A stretch of DNA of 64,000 nucleotides from JBCDJI01 sp964351865 (GCA_964351865.1 CAYGPJ010000010.1:47026-111025); one strand, 5' to 3'. Shown: positions 26,170 to 34,493, counted from the first letter of the stretch. Notes: generated by a model from the letters alone, not told the origin. Made by a program: numbers and translations.

Positions 26170-27114
26170 ATGGAGTCATCTGCTTTTTATAAAGCTTACA
26201 CCGGGTCATTGCTTGCAGATGCATTTGCGATGCCTGTGCACTGGTATTACAACACCGCAGCATTGGATCGCGACTATCCGGCATTAAGCGATTTTCAGCC
26301 TCCCCGCAATCCTCATCCGGATTCGATACTGTGGCGCTCAAGCTATCAGCCATTAACACCGGCTGCGGATATCTTGCACGATCAAGCGCAATACTGGGGC
26401 CAGGCCGGGGTGCATTATCACCAGTTTCTGCGGGCAGGTGAAAATACGGTAAATTTCAAGCTGGCGGCGGAGTTGTATCAGCAAGTCACCCAGGCGGGGA
26501 AATATGATCCTGAAAAATGGTTGGAGTGCTATATCGCCAAGATGCGTGAACCGGGATGGCATGGTGACACGTACGTTGAGGAATATCATCGGGCGTTCTT
26601 CAATCGACTTGCCAGCGGTAAGAAACCACTGAAATGCGGCATCAATGATAAACATATCGGGGGATTAAGTCAGGTGCCTGCACTGGTCGCCGCCTTAATT
26701 GAAGTTGGCGTAACCGATGTGCAGATTCTACGCAAAACGGTATGCCGCCATATCGAACTGACGCATCAAAATCGAGACGTGATTCAAGCCGGAGATGTTT
26801 TGGTACAGTTACTGGCGGCATTGGCGGAGGGAACTGAATTTGAGGATGCCTTACAGCGGCACGCGAACGGAGTGATATCGTTACGTCAATTTAACGAATG
26901 GCAGGCCCACCCGGATCGTGCCATCGTCGGCAGAGTGCTCAGTCCGGCCTGCTACATTGAGGATTCCTTTCCGGCTGCGTTGTATTTGGCATGGAAATAT
27001 CAGCATGATTTTAAGGCAGGAATACAAGCGAATGCTTTAGTGGGTGGAGATAATTGTCATCGGGGTGCCGTAGTCGGAAGTTTGCTGGGTCTCATGAACG
27101 ATCCGACCTTATAA
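26170..27114 (+). CDS. divergent ADP-ribosylglycohydrolase-family protein
   Basis: The 314-residue protein follows the DraG-like all-helical fold: GSLLADAFAMPVHWYY (residues 12-27) at the start and VGGDNCHRGAVVGSLLGL at the end. The usual dinuclear-metal residues are partly changed: the first Gly-Asp pair reads LAD and the terminal GGDTDT reads GGDNCH. It may therefore have altered metal use or a substrate other than ADP-ribosyl-arginine. It sits between hisH and dps with no clear functional link. Confidence 0.75.
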   Translation: MESSAFYKAYTGSLLADAFAMPVHWYYNTAALDRDYPALSDFQPPRNPHPDSILWRSSYQPLTPAADILHDQAQYWGQAGVHYHQFLRAGENTVNFKLAAELYQQVTQAGKYDPEKWLECYIAKMREPGWHGDTYVEEYHRAFFNRLASGKKPLKCGINDKHIGGLSQVPALVAALIEVGVTDVQILRKTVCRHIELTHQNRDVIQAGDVLVQLLAALAEGTEFEDALQRHANGVISLRQFNEWQAHPDRAIVGRVLSPACYIEDSFPAALYLAWKYQHDFKAGIQANALVGGDNCHRGAVVGSLLGLMNDPTL

Positions 27115-27174
27115 GTTAACCAGAAAAAGGAACTAAATTTGAGTATGACAGCAGTTGTGATAGAATAGATCCCT

Positions 27175-27627
27175 ATGACAGACACAGCTAATCAATCAAA
27201 AGTAACTGAAGGATTGCGTCAGGTGGTGGCAGAAACCTACGCATTGATCGGACAATCCCATCTCTGCCATTGGAATGTAAAAGGGCCGGGATTTTTTGCC
27301 CTGCATGCGGCATTCGAAGAGCAATACAATGAGCTCTTCATGGCGGTGGATGAAATTGCGGAACGTATTCGGGCCTTGGGCGCATTAGCTCCCGGCGGTC
27401 TGGGTAATTTGGCAACGATGGCAGGTTTCAAGGAAATCGCTGAAGACGCTTCAGCCGAAGTGATGGTGCAAAGTCTACACGACCAGCATATCAAGGTGAT
27501 TCAGACGCTCAAGTCGGTGCGCGATGCGGCAGCAGATGCGGGGGACAATGAAACTGAGGATCTGATGATTGCCCGCACCCAAGCTCACGAGAAAACGGCA
27601 TGGATGCTCAAGAGCTACCTGGGATAG
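27175..27627 (+). CDS. dps: Dps-family ferritin-like protein
   Basis: The 150-residue protein is a four-helix ferritin-like domain. The first half of the intersubunit ferroxidase site, HWNVKGPGFFALHAAFEEQY, starts near residue 24, followed by VDEIAERIRALG. Dps dodecamers store iron and protect DNA during starvation or peroxide stress. There is no long basic N-terminal tail, so DNA binding would rely on other surfaces. A strong terminator follows. Confidence 0.9.
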   Translation: MTDTANQSKVTEGLRQVVAETYALIGQSHLCHWNVKGPGFFALHAAFEEQYNELFMAVDEIAERIRALGALAPGGLGNLATMAGFKEIAEDASAEVMVQSLHDQHIKVIQTLKSVRDAAADAGDNETEDLMIARTQAHEKTAWMLKSYLG

Positions 27628-27656
27628 TCGTCCCCATGATTTAACTTTTATTATAT

Positions 27657-27683
27657 CAAACGGCACCGCTATGGTGCCGTTTG
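27657..27683 (+). terminator. intrinsic terminator after dps
   Basis: CAAACGGCACC (27657-27667) pairs perfectly with GGTGCCGTTTG (27673-27683) around the loop GCTAT. The 11-bp stem is followed by a modest T/A-rich stretch and overlaps the leader of the next gene by only 6 bases to its ATG. Confidence 0.75.
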
Positions 27684-27689
27684 TATTAT

Positions 27690-28079
27690 ATGACAACATC
27701 TATTGATTCTAAACCTTGCGTGTATTGTGGTCGCAGCTTTTCCTGGCGTAAGAAATGGGAAGATTGCTGGGATGAAGTGAGCTACTGCAGTGATGGTTGT
27801 CGCAAGGCAGCGAGCAGTCGCTGGGCCGCACAGGCGGAAACGGCGATTCTGGAGTTATTGCAGGGGCGTCAGGCTGGGAAAGCGCTGAATCCGGATGAGG
27901 CGGCACGCCAACTGGTGCCAGATCAGACTTCCAAACAATGGCGATCCGCCTTGAAGGAAATCATGCATGCCGCGCGGCGGCTCTCGCGACAGGGAAAAAT
28001 TGTCATCACCCGTAAAGGCAAGCCCGTCGATCCGGATGCCGTTAAGGGCGTCGTCCGACTGAGAAGTCAGCTCCCTTGA
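27690..28079 (+). CDS. DUF2256-DUF3253 fusion protein
   Basis: The N-terminal 45 residues are a DUF2256 zinc-ribbon-like unit: PCVYCGRSFSWRKKW, then SYCSDGCRKAA, with four cysteines. Residues 50-129 match DUF3253, a winged-helix-like domain (AILELLQGRQAGKALNPDEA, WRSALKEIMHAARRLSRQGK, KPVDPDAV). The ATG at 27690 begins directly after the dps terminator. DUF2256 genes are often found near cryptochrome/photolyase genes, and one follows here, so a light or DNA-repair role is plausible. No direct function is known to me. Confidence 0.8.
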   Translation: MTTSIDSKPCVYCGRSFSWRKKWEDCWDEVSYCSDGCRKAASSRWAAQAETAILELLQGRQAGKALNPDEAARQLVPDQTSKQWRSALKEIMHAARRLSRQGKIVITRKGKPVDPDAVKGVVRLRSQLP

Positions 28080-28266
28080 ATCAGAGGTCGTCGTAGTGAG
28101 CTAGGCGGCCATTTTGAGTAGTTTTTAAACGATCGACTCGCAAATAAAATTTTTTGTGGTGAATGCCCTCTCAAGATCTGTTACAGCGCAGGGCAAAGAT
28201 AAAATTCTCCGCCTTATTGCTATAACGATTCGTGTTATTTGATATATTTTGAGGGCAGGGCGATGC

Positions 28267-28347
28267 CAAGAACTCCTACGAAGATTCTTAGCCTACAGGC
28301 TATCGCCTTGCGCGTCAGCGCTGTACGAGAATATCGTAGACTTCTTG
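28267..28347. repeat. imperfect hairpin element, REP-like
   Basis: CAAGAACTCCTACGAAGATT at 28267-28286 can pair imperfectly with a mirrored arm ending GACTTCTTG at 28347. Inside lies TAGCCT-AC-AGGCTA. Outer bases GGGCGATG and CATGCCC extend the symmetry. It looks like a dispersed structured repeat or small RNA; no frame of note is present. Confidence 0.4.
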
Positions 28348-28444
28348 TCAACGACATGCCCAATACGTCTATCAATTAGAAACTGCTCTCGGTACTAAGA
28401 ATCATCCAAGACCGCTTCAATTTGACCTGAAAGCTGCATTTATT

Positions 28445-28492
28445 CACCCTTAATCTTGAGTGTATCACGTGATACACTCAAGATTAAGGGTG
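28445..28492. repeat. 48-bp perfect palindrome upstream of the photolyase gene
   Basis: The arm CACCCTTAATCTTGAGTGTA plus TCAC (28445-28468) is followed at once by its exact reverse complement (28469-28492), leaving no loop. It ends 78 bases before the photolyase ATG. The lack of a T run in either direction argues against a simple terminator. It could form a cruciform or be a very symmetrical protein site. Confidence 0.75.
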
Positions 28493-28570
28493 TGAGGGAG
28501 GTTAAGTTGGCATACGCGCAGGAGTTTTTGCGGTTGCTGGCGTTTAGAATTAGCGGTGATAGGTTTCCGG

Positions 28571-30100
28571 ATGAATTTACTTTGGTTTAAGCGCGACCTG
28601 AGAATCAATGACCATCCGGCCATGTATGCCGCGGTGAAACACTCGTTGAAGTGCGGGACTTCTCTGTGTTGTGTTTATGTATATGAAGATTCTGTCATTG
28701 AGGGAGCAGATGTTTCCCGGCGGCATCTGCTGTTCATCAATGATTGTTTGAGGGAATTAAGCCTGATGCTGGAAGAGCGTGGGCAGCACTTGTTTCTTTT
28801 GCGAGGGGAGGTAGTGGACATTTTTAATCGTTGGCATGAACGATCCCCGATTCATCACATCTGGAGTCATGAAGAAACGGGGAATGCAAAAACCTATGCC
28901 CGTGACCTGGCGGTGGGAGCGTGGTGTCGTCAGCACAAAATCCTGTGGACGGAATTGCCTCAAAATGGAGTGGTTCGCAGGTTGGGCTGTCGCGACGGTT
29001 GGGCGAATCAGTGGGCGGCGCGCATGAAACCGGAGGTGGTTGCGGTGCCGGAACGCTTGCCGCCGAAGCCTTCCGGCATCGAGGAAGATGTGGGGCTTAT
29101 CAGTCCGTATTGTTTTGGGAAAACAACGGATGGAGAAACGGATTTGCAACAGGGGGGCAGTCGTTACGCCTATTCATTGTTGGAATCATTTTTATCGGAG
29201 CGAGGGCAGAGCTATACCTCCAGCATGTCCAGTCCGGTGACCGCATTTGACGCCTGTAGTCGCATTTCGCCTTATCTGACCTATGGCGCCATCAGCGTGC
29301 GTGAGGCCTATCATTCTGCACTTGAGCGTAAAGAGCAGCTTAAGCGCATGAAAGCAGAGAAGCACATTACTGCTGCGGACTCGAAGCTCTGGAACTCAGC
29401 ATTACGATCCTTTCTGGGGCGCTTGCGGTGGCATTGTCATTTTATCCAGAAACTGGAAGACGAGCCCGAATTGGAATGGAGAAATCTTTATCGGGCCTGT
29501 GATGGCTTGCGGGAAAAGGAGTGGAATGAAGTGTATTTTCAGGCCTGGTGCGACGGTAGAACCGGCTATCCGATGGTGGATGCCTGCATGCGGGCCCTGC
29601 GGGCTACCGGTTGGATTAATTTTAGGATGCGAGCGATGTTGATGAGTTTCGCCAGTTATCATCTCTGGTTGCATTGGCGTCGGACCGGGCTTTATCTGGC
29701 GCGACTTTTTACCGATTACGAGCCGGGGATTCACTGGTCACAGGTCCAGATGCAGAGTGGAACCACGGGGATTAACAGTATTCGAGTTTATTCACCTACA
29801 AAACAAGCGCAGGATCAGGATCCGGAGGGAACTTTTATCCTTCAATGGATTCCTGAACTTCGCAATGTGCCCGCCAAGATGCTCGCAGAGCCATGGCAGA
29901 TGACGGAGATGGAACAGGTCATGTATGGGTGCCGGATCGGGCCCGGTGGAGACTATCCGGTGCCAGTGGTAAATCATGCCGAGGCTTACCAGTCGGCACA
30001 ACGCCGCATCAGGTCGGTTCGCACTGGAGGTAAGCATCGATTGGAGAGGGAGAATATTTTACGCAAGCATGGCAGTCGGAAACGACCTGCTTCGCGTTAG
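28571..30100 (+). CDS. cryptochrome/deoxyribodipyrimidine photolyase-family flavoprotein
   Basis: The protein of about 509 residues has an N-terminal antenna-like Rossmann domain (NLLWFKRDLRINDHPAMYAA) and a C-terminal FAD domain (RLRWHCHFIQKLE, YPMVDACMRALRATGWINFR, HWSQVQMQSGTTGINSIRVY). I chose ATG 28571, where the family homology begins, over the GTG five codons upstream. The type is the long class often accompanied by DUF2256, not the short class I CPD photolyase, so light-driven repair or sensing cannot be distinguished from sequence alone. The C-terminus ends in a basic HGSRKRPASR tail. Confidence 0.85.
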   Translation: MNLLWFKRDLRINDHPAMYAAVKHSLKCGTSLCCVYVYEDSVIEGADVSRRHLLFINDCLRELSLMLEERGQHLFLLRGEVVDIFNRWHERSPIHHIWSHEETGNAKTYARDLAVGAWCRQHKILWTELPQNGVVRRLGCRDGWANQWAARMKPEVVAVPERLPPKPSGIEEDVGLISPYCFGKTTDGETDLQQGGSRYAYSLLESFLSERGQSYTSSMSSPVTAFDACSRISPYLTYGAISVREAYHSALERKEQLKRMKAEKHITAADSKLWNSALRSFLGRLRWHCHFIQKLEDEPELEWRNLYRACDGLREKEWNEVYFQAWCDGRTGYPMVDACMRALRATGWINFRMRAMLMSFASYHLWLHWRRTGLYLARLFTDYEPGIHWSQVQMQSGTTGINSIRVYSPTKQAQDQDPEGTFILQWIPELRNVPAKMLAEPWQMTEMEQVMYGCRIGPGGDYPVPVVNHAEAYQSAQRRIRSVRTGGKHRLERENILRKHGSRKRPASR

Positions 30101-30110
30101 ACTTTAGGGC

Positions 30111-30244
30111 TTTCGAATGATGTCATAACACTAGAAAAGTTGGCCTACCATTGGGGACGGAGGTAAATTCCAGAGAATTTACCTCCGTCCCCAATGGTTC
30201 AACGCTTTCGAGCAGCCGTGAATATTTATGCCTCTTAATTCGGA
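30111..30244. repeat. GGGGACGGAG hairpin element with inverted ends
   Basis: The core is a perfect 24-bp stem (30147-30170 with 30175-30198) around a CAGA loop, carrying ATTGGGGACGGAGGT. Flanks run from TTTCGAATGATGTC at the left to CTTAATTCGGAT at the right, and the ends TCGAAT/ATTCGG are roughly inverted. A partly deleted relative occurs at 33009-33113 with the same flanks. It fits a non-autonomous element mobilised in trans and also serves as a strong hairpin between the photolyase gene and the convergent nuclease gene. Confidence 0.65.
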
Positions 30245-30265
30245 TTCGCTCCAATCTAAAGCAGA

Positions 30266-31156
30266 TTAAAGCTGAAAGTAGGGCTTCATTTTTTCCAGCG
30301 TGGCAGGGCCGATACCGTTGACACGTTGCAGATCCTCCAGGGAGGAGAAGGGACGGGCCTCGATGATGCGATTCGCGGTAGCTTCACCAATGCCGGGCAC
30401 ACGCATCAATTCTTCGCGCGCGGCGGTGTTAGGATTGAGTGATTTGGTCAACGGCGTTTGTCCCATCGCCAATTTTTCTTCGGCTTCTTCCCGACGTTGA
30501 GCGAGGCGTTCGTTTGCAAGGTTTTCCCAATCGGTGAACTTCCAGATCCCGTTTCCTTTGCGTGCGGCAACCAGTTCGGTGTCCCGTAGCAGTTCGATAT
30601 AGTCGTCGCGACTGTTGCCGTCGGGAGTTGAGCGATAGACCCCGAAGGCGCGGGCCAGTCCCATTCGAATGAGTTCGGTGGCGAGATCTTTTCCATCGGA
30701 GGTTTCAACGAAGGCGTAGATGCGTTTATAGCGGTCGTCACCACGACCATCGGCAAATGAAGTGTGAACGGTGAAAGGCTCTGCCAGCAGCGAATCTAAG
30801 GCCTTGGCAGCGGCTTCGCCTTGGTCTTTAGCCAGTTGAATCGAGGCTTGAGCTGAATTCTGGTAGTCGGAGATGCCGAAGTAATTGCGCTGGGCGCGGA
30901 GTCTGCGGGCATCGGATTCATCGGTGACATGCCATTCCATGCAATCGGCTCCGTAGAGGCGGATAGTTTGTAAGGAGCCATCCGGAAACTTGACCTGAAA
31001 ACTATCGCCATCAGCCCAATCAGTCGGCACTCGCACGACGCCCGGGATGGACTGTAATTCCGCCGCGTTGCTGGAAAGCAACGCGAGCAGCAGAGAGCTA
31101 CCGATCAGGGTGGCGATCTTTGGTATTCGCAGCGTAACCATGGTGATGGATAACAT
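30266..31156 (-). CDS. exported staphylococcal-nuclease-like and helix-hairpin-helix fusion
   Basis: The 296-residue protein has a signal peptide (hydrophobic run about residues 15-30, cleavage near NAA), a thermonuclease-like domain (residues 38-215, VPTDWADGDSFQVKFPDGSL, RLYGADCMEW, DDRYKRIYAFVE, LIRMGLARAF) and a C-terminal ComEA-type HhH pair (RVPGIGEATANRIIEARPFS). Secretion plus a DNA-binding module suggests degradation or uptake of extracellular DNA. ATG 31141 (MVTLRIPK) is an alternative start. Confidence 0.75.
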   Translation of the reverse strand: MLSITMVTLRIPKIATLIGSSLLLALLSSNAAELQSIPGVVRVPTDWADGDSFQVKFPDGSLQTIRLYGADCMEWHVTDESDARRLRAQRNYFGISDYQNSAQASIQLAKDQGEAAAKALDSLLAEPFTVHTSFADGRGDDRYKRIYAFVETSDGKDLATELIRMGLARAFGVYRSTPDGNSRDDYIELLRDTELVAARKGNGIWKFTDWENLANERLAQRREEAEEKLAMGQTPLTKSLNPNTAAREELMRVPGIGEATANRIIEARPFSSLEDLQRVNGIGPATLEKMKPYFQL

Positions 31157-31189
31157 ACACCCAACGTCCGGATTGGCTACTTTCTTGAT

Positions 31190-31609
31190 TTAACCGAAGA
31201 AGCCGACGCCACGCGCCATCAAGGCGGCTAAGATCGGGATAATGACAACGATAAGTAAATTCGTGCGCAAGGTGTGTTTAATCCATTGCGGAAGTTCGGC
31301 CCCTTTCATGGCTTTGATAAATAAAGGGGCAAACAAAGCCAGCATGACGAAAAAGAGAGTCAGTTTCAGATGGAAGAGACCGTTCTTCATATAGAGCGCA
31401 GACGGAGCCAGCAGAAATACTTTGGCCAGTCCGGTGCCGAGGGTGACCATCCATGCTGCCAGGAAAATGATGGATAGGCTTTTCAAGCGTTTAGCTCGGA
31501 CGGCGGTGGCTTCATCATTGAAAATGAGGTGCAGCGTGACCAACGCGGTAAAGAGGGTCATAAAACCCAGATAGTGAAAGGCGGATACGAATGCATCGGT
31601 GATCATCAT
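31190..31609 (-). CDS. DUF2214-like four-helix membrane protein
   Basis: The 139-residue protein has four predicted membrane helices (about residues 8-28, 46-66, 81-102, 114-137) and charged loops of the DUF2214 type: AWMVTLGTGLAKVF and LYMKNGLFHLKLTLFFV. Function is unknown. It lies 33 bases upstream of the nuclease gene on the same strand, and may share a transcript with it and the DUF6941 gene. Confidence 0.65.
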   Translation of the reverse strand: MMITDAFVSAFHYLGFMTLFTALVTLHLIFNDEATAVRAKRLKSLSIIFLAAWMVTLGTGLAKVFLLAPSALYMKNGLFHLKLTLFFVMLALFAPLFIKAMKGAELPQWIKHTLRTNLLIVVIIPILAALMARGVGFFG

Positions 31610-31644
31610 GGCGGTATGCTATACGGCTAATTCAGCGCTGGAAA

Positions 31645-32028
31645 TTACTTTTTCTGAGCGAGAAAGACTTGTAGCGGGTAGCGCAGGACCAGTTGTCCAT
31701 CCAGCAGAATTTCTACCGGATAGAGGCCGGGCTCAGTGAATTCAACTCCCCCGAAGACCGCGACATTCGTGGCGTGGTGCTCCTCGCCGGCGAGGTGGAA
31801 ATTGGTTTCGGTTTTGACCATTTCCTCTTCTTCCTGATTCAAGATCTTAGTGGTCTGCATGAAGGAGCCGTCGCCGGAACACCAGCGGGTGAACACGCAG
31901 AGCTTGAGCAGGCGGATTGGTAATTGGGGGGCGTTGATGGTATTAATGACCCCGACGAGGGTATTGCCACCAGACGCTTCGATACGGACATCTTCACAAA
32001 TTAACGAACACTGTAGATCCGGAACCAT
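31645..32028 (-). CDS. DUF6941 family protein
   Basis: The 127-residue protein begins MVPDLQCSLICEDVRIEASG, the typical opening of DUF6941 proteins, and continues as alternating beta strands, ending in a beta-rich PGLYPVEILLDGQLVLRYPL. Such proteins are common in Verrucomicrobiota and have no known function. No signal peptide is present. Confidence 0.75.
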   Translation of the reverse strand: MVPDLQCSLICEDVRIEASGGNTLVGVINTINAPQLPIRLLKLCVFTRWCSGDGSFMQTTKILNQEEEEMVKTETNFHLAGEEHHATNVAVFGGVEFTEPGLYPVEILLDGQLVLRYPLQVFLAQKK

Positions 32029-32150
32029 GCAGGCAGGTTATTGGTTGTCTCTCAATTGAGCAACCACCAATAACCTGAGGGAGCCAAGGCTGACATAAGA
32101 TCATTTTTCGCTCTTGTGTGCAGGGTGGATACGTTCAAATTAGCCACTCT

Positions 32151-32999
32151 ATGATTTTTCTTTTTCCTGCTCTGGCCGCCGGTCTTTATGCACTTGGCTC
32201 CATGGGCTTAAAGCGGTCGATGCAGCAAGGTGCCGCACCACGCCGTGTGATGGCGGTGTCTAATGTCGCGATGGCACTCTGGTCGATCCCACTGATTTTC
32301 ATTTTTCCCGGCACGTGGCATCTGAATGCCTGGTTCATGGCGATGGGGGCTGGGATTGCCTTGTTTGCCGGGCGCATTTTTTCCATTAAGGCGTTGGAAG
32401 CCGGAGATCTTTCGATCGTGGCTCCATTGTTGGGAATGAAAACGGTGATGGTGGCGATACTTTCCATGGTCTTTTTCCCGTTTGAAATCACCACGACCTT
32501 AGTGATCAGTGCCGTGCTGGCGTCTGCGGGAGTGGCTTTACTTCAGCGGGGGCCGGTGGAGCACAAGGCGGGAACTAAAAAAGCGGCATGGTATGCGATG
32601 GGAGCTAGCTTTCTGTTTGCGATTACCGACATTTCGGTGCAGGGAGCGCGCGACATGCTGGGGGTAGGCTATCTGGTGCCGACGCTGTTTTTGACGGTGG
32701 GCTTGTTGGTGCCGGCACTCGGTCGACATCCGGCTCCTCCGCAAGAGGCTAGGAAGGGGTTGTATGCCGGTTCGGCGGTGATCGGATTTCAGACAACTCT
32801 GATGATTTTAGTGATTGGTTTGGTAGGTCAAGCAACGCTGGTGAATGTGATCTATTCCAGCCGCGCGCTGTGGTCGGTGGTGGTGGATCGCATGATGGGG
32901 GAGGCCCATATCAAAGACTACATGTGGTCACGATTGGGAGGTGCGCTGATGGTGATGGGGGCAGTGATCATGGCGATCATTACTAAACTTTCGAGTTAA
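32151..32999 (+). CDS. EamA/DMT-family transporter
   Basis: The protein of about 282 residues has ten hydrophobic segments in two halves, as in drug/metabolite transporters. The first helix is MIFLFPALAAGLYALGSMGL, and the halves meet near residue 145. I chose ATG 32151 because the GTG at 32118 adds a polar stretch outside the first helix. The cargo is unknown. Confidence 0.8.
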   Translation: MIFLFPALAAGLYALGSMGLKRSMQQGAAPRRVMAVSNVAMALWSIPLIFIFPGTWHLNAWFMAMGAGIALFAGRIFSIKALEAGDLSIVAPLLGMKTVMVAILSMVFFPFEITTTLVISAVLASAGVALLQRGPVEHKAGTKKAAWYAMGASFLFAITDISVQGARDMLGVGYLVPTLFLTVGLLVPALGRHPAPPQEARKGLYAGSAVIGFQTTLMILVIGLVGQATLVNVIYSSRALWSVVVDRMMGEAHIKDYMWSRLGGALMVMGAVIMAIITKLSS

Positions 33000-33008
33000 C
33001 TAGAGGTT

Positions 33009-33113
33009 TTCCGAATGATGTCTTAATACCAGAAAAGGAGGCCCATCATTGGGGACGCCCAATGGTTCAACGCTTTCGAGGACCCATAAATCCCGCTACC
33101 ACTTAATTCGGAA
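33009..33113. repeat. deleted copy of the GGGGACGGAG element
   Basis: The ends TTCCGAAT (33009-33016) and ATTCGGAA (33106-33113) are exact 8-base inverted repeats. The flanks follow the 30111-30244 copy (GAATGATGTC, AGAAAAG, GGTTCAACGCTTTCGAG), but the central hairpin is reduced to CATTGGGGACGCCCAATG. Confidence 0.65.
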
Positions 33114-33308
33114 ACACTCAATTTTCGCTCGGGTTGTAGCGACTGATCCAGTAAGAGTCATTCTCTACTGCAATTTCTAATTCACCCACCATCCATTTGG
33201 GTCAGTAAATGACTCCTTGGTAGCTTGTCTGGGCAGGATTATTGTTTCCGATCTTTTTTTGACTATCGGGAGTCTTCGGTGTACCGCATTGGTTCATCAA
33301 CGCGCTGA

Positions 33309-33433
33309 ACGAAAGGGGACGGAGTAATTTTTTCCTCTACCTTGTTTCTATTGATTGATACCGCCTGCACGGAAAATATTACTCCGTCCCCTTTCGTGGG
33401 CCATCTTCACTCGTGTTAGAACTTAATTCGGAA
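33309..33433. repeat. GGGGACGGAG hairpin element with a long loop
   Basis: CGAAAGGGGACGGAGTAAT at 33310-33328 pairs with the mirrored ATTACTCCGTCCCCTTTCG at 33378-33396, with a loop of about 49 bases. It ends ACTTAATTCGGAA like the other elements. No transposase is present in the window. Confidence 0.6.
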
Positions 33434-33588
33434 GGGCGCTGAGAAAGTAGAGGGAAAAGTGGGTGAGGACACCCACTGCTACAACGGTCAGCGCTGGGTG
33501 AGACGGTTTTGGGTGGTATGGAAGTGGCTGCGGAGTTGGCCGGTTCTCAGCATGCCGATCGGACTAGCTTTCTGACGGGGGAGAAGAG

Positions 33589-33661
33589 TTGCCCCGCTAG
33601 GGATCGAACCTAGGACCTCCAGGATCAGAATCTGGCGCTCTACCAACTAAGCTACAGGGCA
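33589..33661 (-). tRNA. tRNA-Gln (anticodon CTG)
   Basis: On the minus strand the 73 bases fold as a cloverleaf: acceptor TGCCCTG/CGGGGCA with a U1-A72 pair typical of tRNA-Gln, D-arm GCTTAGTTGGTAGAGC, anticodon loop TTCTGAT giving CTG, and T-arm CTAGG-TTCGATC-CCTAG. CCA is not encoded. The base pair closing the anticodon loop is a mismatch. Confidence 0.9.
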
Positions 33662-33746
33662 ATCTTGAATAAGAATCATAATCGACTTTCTATTGGCGTC
33701 AATACTTCTGGGAAGCTCTGTCCGAACTTTGGGTAGGCTACGCTAT

Positions 33747-34493
33747 TCAGGATGTGCGCTTTTGCATTTCGTGAAACAGTACGGCGCATAGATAGATGGC
33801 GGCGGTTTCCGCGCGCAGGACGTTTGGGCCGAGTGTCACCGGTTGGTAGCCTTCGGCACGAAATTGTCCCAACTCTGCCGGTGAAAAATCTCCTTCCGGT
33901 CCGACCGCGATCGTGATGTCGCGGTGCTCTGATTGTGAACTGGCATCGAATAGTTGATCCAGTGCATCGCCTAATGGCAGTGCCCCGGGTTGGAGGGAGG
34001 CGATCAGCCGCGGAGCCTCCGGTGCCGGCAACTGCTTGTGAAGATTTGCCATGGTGCTGACCGTGGTGAGTTGTGGCAGGAAGTTGCGGCCGGATTGTTT
34101 ACAGGCTGCGATGATTTCCTGCTGCCACTTTTCCTGCTTTCCTTTGTCTTCGGGGGAGACGCGGGTCACGGAGCGATCAGAGAGAATGGGGATGATACTG
34201 CTGACACCCAGTTCGGTGCTTTTTTCGAGAATCAGACTCCAGGACTTATTTTTGGTTAGTGCCTGTGCGAGGTGAATAGAGAAGGGGAGTGGTGCGGTCT
34301 GGTGGGAACTGATGATGGTGTAGGTGAGTTGGTGTTTGCCCACTTCCGTGACCTCAGCATGGATTTCCCGGCCTTTCCCGTCAAAAACGGTGCAGTGCTC
34401 TCCTGCACGGATTCGTAGCACGGAGCGGGCATGGTGGCTTTCGGAAGCATCCAGCCTGCCGCTATCCGGATCGGGACAATAGAAGCGGGGCAT
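33747..34493 (-). CDS. rsmE: 16S rRNA (uracil-1498-N3)-methyltransferase
   Basis: The 248-residue SPOUT-class enzyme methylates U1498 of 16S rRNA. ESHHARSVLRIRAGE (PUA-like N-terminal domain), KSWSLILEKSTELGV, AVGPEGDFSPAEL and LGPNVLRAETA are the RsmE hallmarks, including the deep-knot S-adenosylmethionine site. It is followed upstream by dnaJ on the same strand, with a 95-base gap. Confidence 0.95.
   Translation of the reverse strand: MPRFYCPDPDSGRLDASESHHARSVLRIRAGEHCTVFDGKGREIHAEVTEVGKHQLTYTIISSHQTAPLPFSIHLAQALTKNKSWSLILEKSTELGVSSIIPILSDRSVTRVSPEDKGKQEKWQQEIIAACKQSGRNFLPQLTTVSTMANLHKQLPAPEAPRLIASLQPGALPLGDALDQLFDASSQSEHRDITIAVGPEGDFSPAELGQFRAEGYQPVTLGPNVLRAETAAIYLCAVLFHEMQKRTS

Larger units (their letters stand above)
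28080..28570. other. intergenic region with two hairpin elements
   Basis: This 491-base gap has no credible gene. It holds an imperfect hairpin at 28267-28347 and a perfect 48-bp palindrome at 28445-28492. The photolyase promoter must lie here or within the palindrome region. Confidence 0.6.
33000..33588. other. gene-free stretch of stacked intergenic repeats
   Basis: The 589 bases between the DMT transporter and tRNA-Gln hold no coding frame of note. They contain a deleted GGGGACG element (33009-33113), a second hairpin element (33309-33433) and a small GTGGGTG...CACCCAC hairpin near 33460. The spacing implies serial insertion of mobile repeats. Confidence 0.6.
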
